Positions 59,933-64,000 of a stretch of 64,000 nucleotides of DNA are shown here, one piece after another. The position numbers and the translations under genes are program-made. This DNA is from Candidatus Dormiibacterota bacterium (GTDB lineage Bacteria; Chloroflexota; Dormibacteria; Dormibacterales; Dormibacteraceae). The stretch covers positions 62,001-126,000 of the forward strand of contig JAMXLM010000023.1 of NCBI GenBank assembly GCA_024280995.1, given 5' to 3'. The first letter of the stretch is position 1. Every line of letters starts with the position of its first letter. The notes below the pieces were generated by a model. The model saw only the letters and a program-made list of their open reading frames with translations. It was not told the origin of the DNA and ran no database searches.

Positions 59933-60556
59933 TTGACCACCACGATCGGAGTGATCTCCGACACCCACTGCCCCGAGTTCATCGAGCGCTTGCCGGAGCA
60001 GGTCTTCACAGCCCTCGGCGGAGTCCAGCTGATCCTCCACGCGGGCGACGTCACAGGCCCCCCGACGCTCGAGGACCTGGCCCGCATCGCCCCGGTCGAG
60101 GCCGTGCGGGGCGATCACGACGGCTCGCTCGGCGAGCTGCCGGCGGTGCGCGAGCTGACCGTCGACGGGCGGCGAATCGTCGTCGTGCACGGCCAGCGGT
60201 CGCGCTGGGTCGAGGAGCCGCAGACGCTGCTGTGGACCCTCAGCCTGGGCTTCTTCCGGCCTCATCGAGACCTGCCGCGCAGCCTTCGCCGCCGGTTCCC
60301 GGACGCCGACGTCATCGTCTACGGGCACACACACCGCGCGGACGCACGCACGATCGACGGGACTCTGCTCTTCAATCCCGGCGCCGTGCACCAGTGGAAC
60401 GGCGCGACGGCGGCGCGGCGCCTGGGGCAGAAGCCAGGCTGGTTCGAGTGGTGCTGGCTCCAGGTCGCGCGGCACATGCGACGGTCCGAGCCGCCAACGG
60501 TCGGCCTCCTGGTCTTCGACGAGGCACGAGTCGTGCCCCGGATCGTCGGCCTGTAA
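59933..60556 (+). CDS. YfcE/MJ0936-type metallophosphoesterase
   Basis: 207 residues from TTG 59933 (TTG 59921 would add four). Motifs in order: GVISDTHCPEF (DxH), HAGDVTG (GD), VRGDHDG (GNHD variant with Asp), VVHGQRSRW and VYGHTHRADA (GHxH). All metal ligands are present. Likely a phosphodiesterase. Between 59845 and 59932 there is only the divergent promoter region. Confidence 0.92.
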   Translation: MTTTIGVISDTHCPEFIERLPEQVFTALGGVQLILHAGDVTGPPTLEDLARIAPVEAVRGDHDGSLGELPAVRELTVDGRRIVVVHGQRSRWVEEPQTLLWTLSLGFFRPHRDLPRSLRRRFPDADVIVYGHTHRADARTIDGTLLFNPGAVHQWNGATAARRLGQKPGWFEWCWLQVARHMRRSEPPTVGLLVFDEARVVPRIVGL

Positions 60557-60559
60557 GGT
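60554..60559 (+). promoter_or_regulatory. -10 hexamer, leaderless
   Basis: TAAGGT begins in the TAA stop of the phosphoesterase gene and lies 8 nt before ATG 60568. Confidence 0.45.
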
Positions 60560-60567
60560 CTTTGGAC

Positions 60568-61536
60568 ATGTCTGTGACATACAGGGCCGCCGGCCTTGAC
60601 GATGCCGCGCTCGCCTCGGACCTGATGACGGCCGCGTACCCGACGATGGTCCACGACCCGGTGATCCTTCGCTATCGGTGGGAGCACACTCGTAAGGGCT
60701 ACGACGGGGGGCGCTTCATCGCCGAGCGCGAACAAAGGCCGATCGCGTTCCTCGCCTGGTTTCACGGGCCATGGGAGCAGCTGCCAGACCGTCACTGCGA
60801 GGTCGAGCTGTGGCTGGACCGCGCGCATCTCGATGCCGGCCTGCTCGAGGAGATGTGGACATGGATCGGCGATGCCGGCGTCGCGCAGGGCGCGGGACTG
60901 CTGCTCGCCTTCTGCGCCGAGGACGAGCCGGAGATGCTGGAAGCCCTGGCGGCGCTCGGGTATCGGCGCGAGCGGGCGGAAAGAGTGTGGGAGCTGGACC
61001 TCGTAGAACACGGTGCGCGGCTGTTGAACGAGGCCGCTGACGCGCGCCGGCGAATGGAGGGCGACGGCGTCCATCTGATCACGGTCGCCGACTGGGACGA
61101 CCCCTCGAAGTACCGCAAGCTCTACGAGCTGAACGAGCGGACCATCCAGGACGTGCCGCACAGCGTTCCGATCGTCACCGAGGCGTTCGAGGACTTCAAG
61201 AACCGAACCAGGGCGCCCGACCGCCGCGACGACCGCTGGTGGATTGGGGTCAAGGGCGACGAGGTGATCGCCATGAGCTACCTCAAGTTCCCGCCGGTGC
61301 GCGGAACTGTCTGGACGGGGTTCACCTGCGCGGCCCGCGAGCACCGGGGGCGCGGGATCGCCCGCGCAACCAAGCTTCAGAGCCTGGCGCAGGCGGTCGA
61401 TCTCGGCATACCGTCAGTCCGCACCGACAACGACTCCGAGAACGCGCCCATGCTGCACATCAACGAGGCACTCGGCTACGTGCGCCGGCCAGGTTGGGTC
61501 GAGCACCACAAGCGGGTAAGTAAAACCGGTGCCTAA
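60568..61536 (+). CDS. double GNAT acetyltransferase
   Basis: 322 residues with two GNAT domains. The first ([20 protein letters not shown]) is degenerate. The second carries the acetyl-CoA motif [20 protein letters not shown] and [18 protein letters not shown]. Doubled GNATs of this size acetylate small molecules or peptides; substrate unknown. It overlaps the DnaJ-like gene by 8 nt. Confidence 0.92.
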   Translation: MSVTYRAAGLDDAALASDLMTAAYPTMVHDPVILRYRWEHTRKGYDGGRFIAEREQRPIAFLAWFHGPWEQLPDRHCEVELWLDRAHLDAGLLEEMWTWIGDAGVAQGAGLLLAFCAEDEPEMLEALAALGYRRERAERVWELDLVEHGARLLNEAADARRRMEGDGVHLITVADWDDPSKYRKLYELNERTIQDVPHSVPIVTEAFEDFKNRTRAPDRRDDRWWIGVKGDEVIAMSYLKFPPVRGTVWTGFTCAAREHRGRGIARATKLQSLAQAVDLGIPSVRTDNDSENAPMLHINEALGYVRRPGWVEHHKRVSKTGA

Positions 61537-62407
61537 GACCAAGGACTACTACGAAGTGCTCGGCGTGCCGCGGACGGCATCGCAGAAGGACATCTCGGCC
61601 GCCTTCCGCAAGCTGGCGCGCAAGCATCACCCGGACCTGAACGCGGGCGACAAGCAGGCCGAGGCCAGGTTCAAAGAGCTGTCGGAGGCGCATGAAGTGC
61701 TCTCCGATGCGAAGAAGCGAAAGCTGTACGACGAGTTCGGCGAGAACTGGGCGTCCGCCCAGGCTGCGGGCGTCGAGCCTGGACAGGGCGGCCCGCGCGT
61801 GCCCAGGGGCGCCGGCGGCCCGCGCGTCGAGTACCGGACCGTCACGCCCGACGACATGGAAGACCTCTTCGGGGAAGGCGGCGGGTTCGGCGACATCTTC
61901 GGATCCATCTTCGGCAACGCCACGCGGGCTCGCGCCCGGCAGCAGGCGATCGACGTCGAAGCGCCGATCACCGTCAGCCTTGCCGAGGCCTACAAGGGCA
62001 CCAGCCGCACCGTCGAGCTACCAGGTGGACGGCGGGTCGAGGTGAAAGTCCCGGCCGGCGTGAAGGAAGGCACCGTGCTGCGTGTTCCCGGCCTGCGCGC
62101 CACGGTGCAGGTCGCGCCAGACCCCGTCTTCACCCGCGACGGCCACGACGTGCGCGTCGCGGTGCCTGTGCCGCTGCACGTGGCGCTGAGCGGCGGCGAG
62201 GTGGCCGCACCGACCCTGAAAGGCGGGCAGGTGAAGTTCAACGTCCCCCCCGAGACACAGAACGGGACCAAGATCCGGCTTCGCGGATTGGGCATGCCCG
62301 ACCCGAGGGGCGGAGCGACGGGGGACATGTACGCCGAGGTGCGCGTCCAGCTGCCCGTGCCGATGGACGAGCGGACGCGCAAGTGGGCGTCAGAGCAACC
62401 GACCTGA
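61529..62407 (+). CDS. DnaJ-like co-chaperone (CbpA type, no zinc finger)
   Basis: 292 residues. J domain [20 protein letters not shown] with the HPD tripeptide in [10 protein letters not shown]; a Gly/Phe-rich linker ([20 protein letters not shown]); two C-terminal substrate-binding domains ([32 protein letters not shown]). No CxxCxGxG zinc repeats, so DnaJ type II like CbpA. Stimulates DnaK. GTG start; overlaps the following gene by 25 nt. Confidence 0.95.
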   Translation: MPKTKDYYEVLGVPRTASQKDISAAFRKLARKHHPDLNAGDKQAEARFKELSEAHEVLSDAKKRKLYDEFGENWASAQAAGVEPGQGGPRVPRGAGGPRVEYRTVTPDDMEDLFGEGGGFGDIFGSIFGNATRARARQQAIDVEAPITVSLAEAYKGTSRTVELPGGRRVEVKVPAGVKEGTVLRVPGLRATVQVAPDPVFTRDGHDVRVAVPVPLHVALSGGEVAAPTLKGGQVKFNVPPETQNGTKIRLRGLGMPDPRGGATGDMYAEVRVQLPVPMDERTRKWASEQPT

Positions 62408-63942
62408 GCGCCGAGGTCAGCAGGCGACTGCTGCTGCCGCTCGTCTTCATCGCCGGCATGGCGTCGCTCGGCGTCGAGTTCGGCGCGTCGCGACTCCTCG
62501 CGCCGTATTTCGGCACCAGCCTCTACGTGTGGGGCGTGCTCATCGGCCTGATCCTGATCTACCTCTCGGCCGGCTACGTCATCGGTGGCCGCCTCGCCGA
62601 CAGGCGGCCGCGCGAGGAGGTGCTGTACCAGATCACCGCGTGGGCCGGATTGTGGATCGGGCTCATCCCGCTGGTCAGCTATCCGATCCTGCTCGCGTCG
62701 CAGCAGGGCTTCAAGGCGCTGAGCGTCGGGCTCGTCGCGGGCACGCTTTTCGCGGTCGTGATCCTTTTCGCCGCCCCGGTGATCCTCCTCGGCTGCGTCA
62801 GCCCGTTCGCGATCCGGCTCCTGCTCCGCAACGTCGAGACGGGAGGCAATACCGCCGGCCGCGTGTACGCGCTGTCGACCGCGGGGAGCATCCTCGGCAC
62901 GTTCCTGCCGGTCTTCTGGTTCATCCCCACGTTCGGCACGCGACCCACGCTCATGGGCTTCGGGCTGGTCCTGGTCGCGATCTCCGGCGTCGCGCTGTGG
63001 CCGTGGCCGCGACGCAGGTTCTACGCCGCGTTCGCGGCGGCGGTCCTCATCGCCTGGATCTTTCTGCCCTCGGGCATCAAGCCGCCACAGGTCGGAAAGC
63101 TGCTCTACGAGAAGGACTCGGCCTACGGGTACATCCAGGTCGTGCAAGACGGTTCGAGGACCGAGCTCATCCTCAACGAAGGCGAGGCGATCCACTCGAT
63201 CTACGACCCCAACGACCTGCTTACGGGCGGTCCGTGGGACTACATGCTCGTGGCCAACGCCTTCCGCCCGGCCCAACCGGTCGAGGTGCAGCCCAAGGAC
63301 GTCGCGATCCTCGGCCTCGCGGGGGGTACCGCGGCGCGCCAGTACGTCGCTGCGTACGGCGGCAACGTTCAGGTCACCGGGGTCGAGATCGACCCGGACA
63401 TCATCGACGTCGCCCATCGTTACTTCCACCTCGACGAGCCCAACGTGCACCCGGTCAGCGCCGACGCGCGCTACTGGATCGACACGACGAGCTCGAAGTA
63501 CGACGTGATCGTCATGGACGCCTATCGCCAGCCGTACATCCCGTTTCATCTCACGACGAAGGAGTTCTTCAGCTCGGTGCGTGACCACCTTCGCCCGGGT
63601 GGCGTCGCCGTGGTCAACGCCGGCCGAACGGCGACCGACTACCGGCTGGTCGATGCGCTTGCGAGCACGATGGCGGCCGTCTACTCGACGGTCTTCCTCG
63701 TCGACGTGCCGCAGTTCAGCAACACGCTGATTTACGGAACCACCGAACCCGTCACGGTGCAGGACGTCGAGCACAACCTTGGGCTGCTGAGCGAACCGCT
63801 TGCCCAGGAGGTGGCGGCAAGCGCCCTCAGCGATGGGCGGCTACGTGTCTCGCCGTATCACGACCAGGTGTTCACGGACGACCTCGCGCCGGTGGAGCGC
63901 CTGATCGACGCGATCATCTTCAGCTACGTCACCGGCGGTTAG
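62383..63942 (+). CDS. membrane protein fused to a spermidine-synthase-like methyltransferase domain
   Basis: 519 residues from GTG 62383. The N-terminal half has about seven helices of the fused MFS/spermidine-synthase type ([40 protein letters not shown]). The C-terminal half has the aminopropyltransferase fold: [69 protein letters not shown]. Asp for the amine is kept, but polyamine activity of these fused proteins is not established. It overlaps the DnaJ-like gene by 25 nt. Confidence 0.92.
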   Translation: MGVRATDLSAEVSRRLLLPLVFIAGMASLGVEFGASRLLAPYFGTSLYVWGVLIGLILIYLSAGYVIGGRLADRRPREEVLYQITAWAGLWIGLIPLVSYPILLASQQGFKALSVGLVAGTLFAVVILFAAPVILLGCVSPFAIRLLLRNVETGGNTAGRVYALSTAGSILGTFLPVFWFIPTFGTRPTLMGFGLVLVAISGVALWPWPRRRFYAAFAAAVLIAWIFLPSGIKPPQVGKLLYEKDSAYGYIQVVQDGSRTELILNEGEAIHSIYDPNDLLTGGPWDYMLVANAFRPAQPVEVQPKDVAILGLAGGTAARQYVAAYGGNVQVTGVEIDPDIIDVAHRYFHLDEPNVHPVSADARYWIDTTSSKYDVIVMDAYRQPYIPFHLTTKEFFSSVRDHLRPGGVAVVNAGRTATDYRLVDALASTMAAVYSTVFLVDVPQFSNTLIYGTTEPVTVQDVEHNLGLLSEPLAQEVAASALSDGRLRVSPYHDQVFTDDLAPVERLIDAIIFSYVTGG

Positions 63943-63963
63943 CCGATCCCTCAGTACTGGTCA

Positions 63964-63986
63964 CCCTCCCCATTTCATGGGGAGGG
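63964..63986. repeat. 8-bp inverted repeat at the right edge
   Basis: CCCTCCCC and GGGGAGGG flank ATTTCAT, followed by GGGGTGGGGAG. It may be a terminator or an interspersed palindromic element, but only one copy is visible and the window ends here. Confidence 0.45.
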
Positions 63987-64000
63987 CTGGGGTGGGGAGA

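Noticed and set aside
1-64000. tRNA, rRNA, CRISPR array, insertion sequence, toxin-antitoxin or defence system
   Set aside because: No T-loop (GGTTCGAATCC-like), no spaced direct repeats, no transposase motifs and no recognisable defence proteins; the single HNH gene is a common solitary family.
63964-64000. CRISPR-like or REP element at the right edge
   Set aside because: Only one inverted repeat is visible and the window ends; one copy cannot show a repeat family.

Overview
The window is 64 kb of very GC-rich, densely packed bacterial chromosome with no rRNA, tRNA, CRISPR array, prophage or insertion sequence that I can recognise. The gene content is mixed: a LytR-CpsA-Psr enzyme, a Holin-X/DUF3618/BrkB membrane run, an ECF sigma/RskA pair, a DUF222-HNH protein, HadA/HadB-like dehydratase halves, a K+-independent membrane pyrophosphatase and a PPi-type phosphofructokinase. 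This suggests a free-living, aerobic, probably monoderm, soil-type Terrabacteria lineage (Actinomycetota, Chloroflexota or Candidatus Dormiibacterota-like). I cannot fix the phylum from sequence reading alone.

Layout. 1-3.2 kb: an alpha-E / circularly permuted ATP-grasp / double transglutaminase module (alpha-E cut by the left edge). 3.2-6.7 kb: an OmpR-type two-component system and two membrane proteins. 6.7-13.2 kb: DUF72, a small zincin, PAP2, a BON-like protein, a divergent Nramp carrier, Holin-X, DUF3618, BrkB and small proteins. 13.2-18.6 kb: proline dehydrogenase, a ferritin-like di-iron protein, an ECF sigma factor with RskA-type anti-sigma, a 54-residue zinc-finger protein, and a patatin. 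18.7-22.3 kb: envelope genes (LCP enzyme, beta-propeller, glycosidase-like protein, lipoprotein). 22.3-30.2 kb: DUF3052-like protein, phosphoesterase, ornithine cyclodeaminase family, MFS, truncated globin, DUF2254, HAD phosphatase, phosphofructokinase, cobalamin adenosyltransferase. 30.2-35.7 kb: hydrolase, MoxR-DUF58-TgpA. 35.7-39.3 kb: a five-gene acyl-CoA/beta-oxidation-like operon. 39.3-41.3 kb: two DGPF/YCII proteins with an ECF42-like sigma factor. 41.2-48.6 kb: hydrolase, MoaB/CinA-like protein, acylphosphatase, membrane pyrophosphatase, acyl-CoA ligase, and an HNH gene with a premature stop. 48.7-55.5 kb: a CoA ligase followed by leuB-leuC-leuD-leuA-like genes and a 2-oxoacid dehydrogenase E1 alpha. 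55.6-64 kb: a Pro/Ala-rich protein, an MFS/DUF2089/DUF4097 operon, phosphoesterase, double GNAT, DnaJ-like protein and a membrane spermidine-synthase-like protein.

Themes. (1) Many first genes have a TANNNT hexamer 6-10 nt before the start codon and no Shine-Dalgarno, the signature of leaderless transcription; genes inside operons use Shine-Dalgarno sites or overlapping stops and starts. (2) Pyrophosphate appears twice as an energy currency (PPi-type PFK and H+-PPase). (3) Three genes lack any ATG/GTG/TTG at their conserved N-terminus, and each has an in-frame ACG there. (4) Four convergent gene pairs end on one shared 4-nt stop (CTAG or TTAG). (5) The LeuBCDA-like set next to an E1 alpha without its E1 beta is the best candidate for an unusual 2-oxoacid route.
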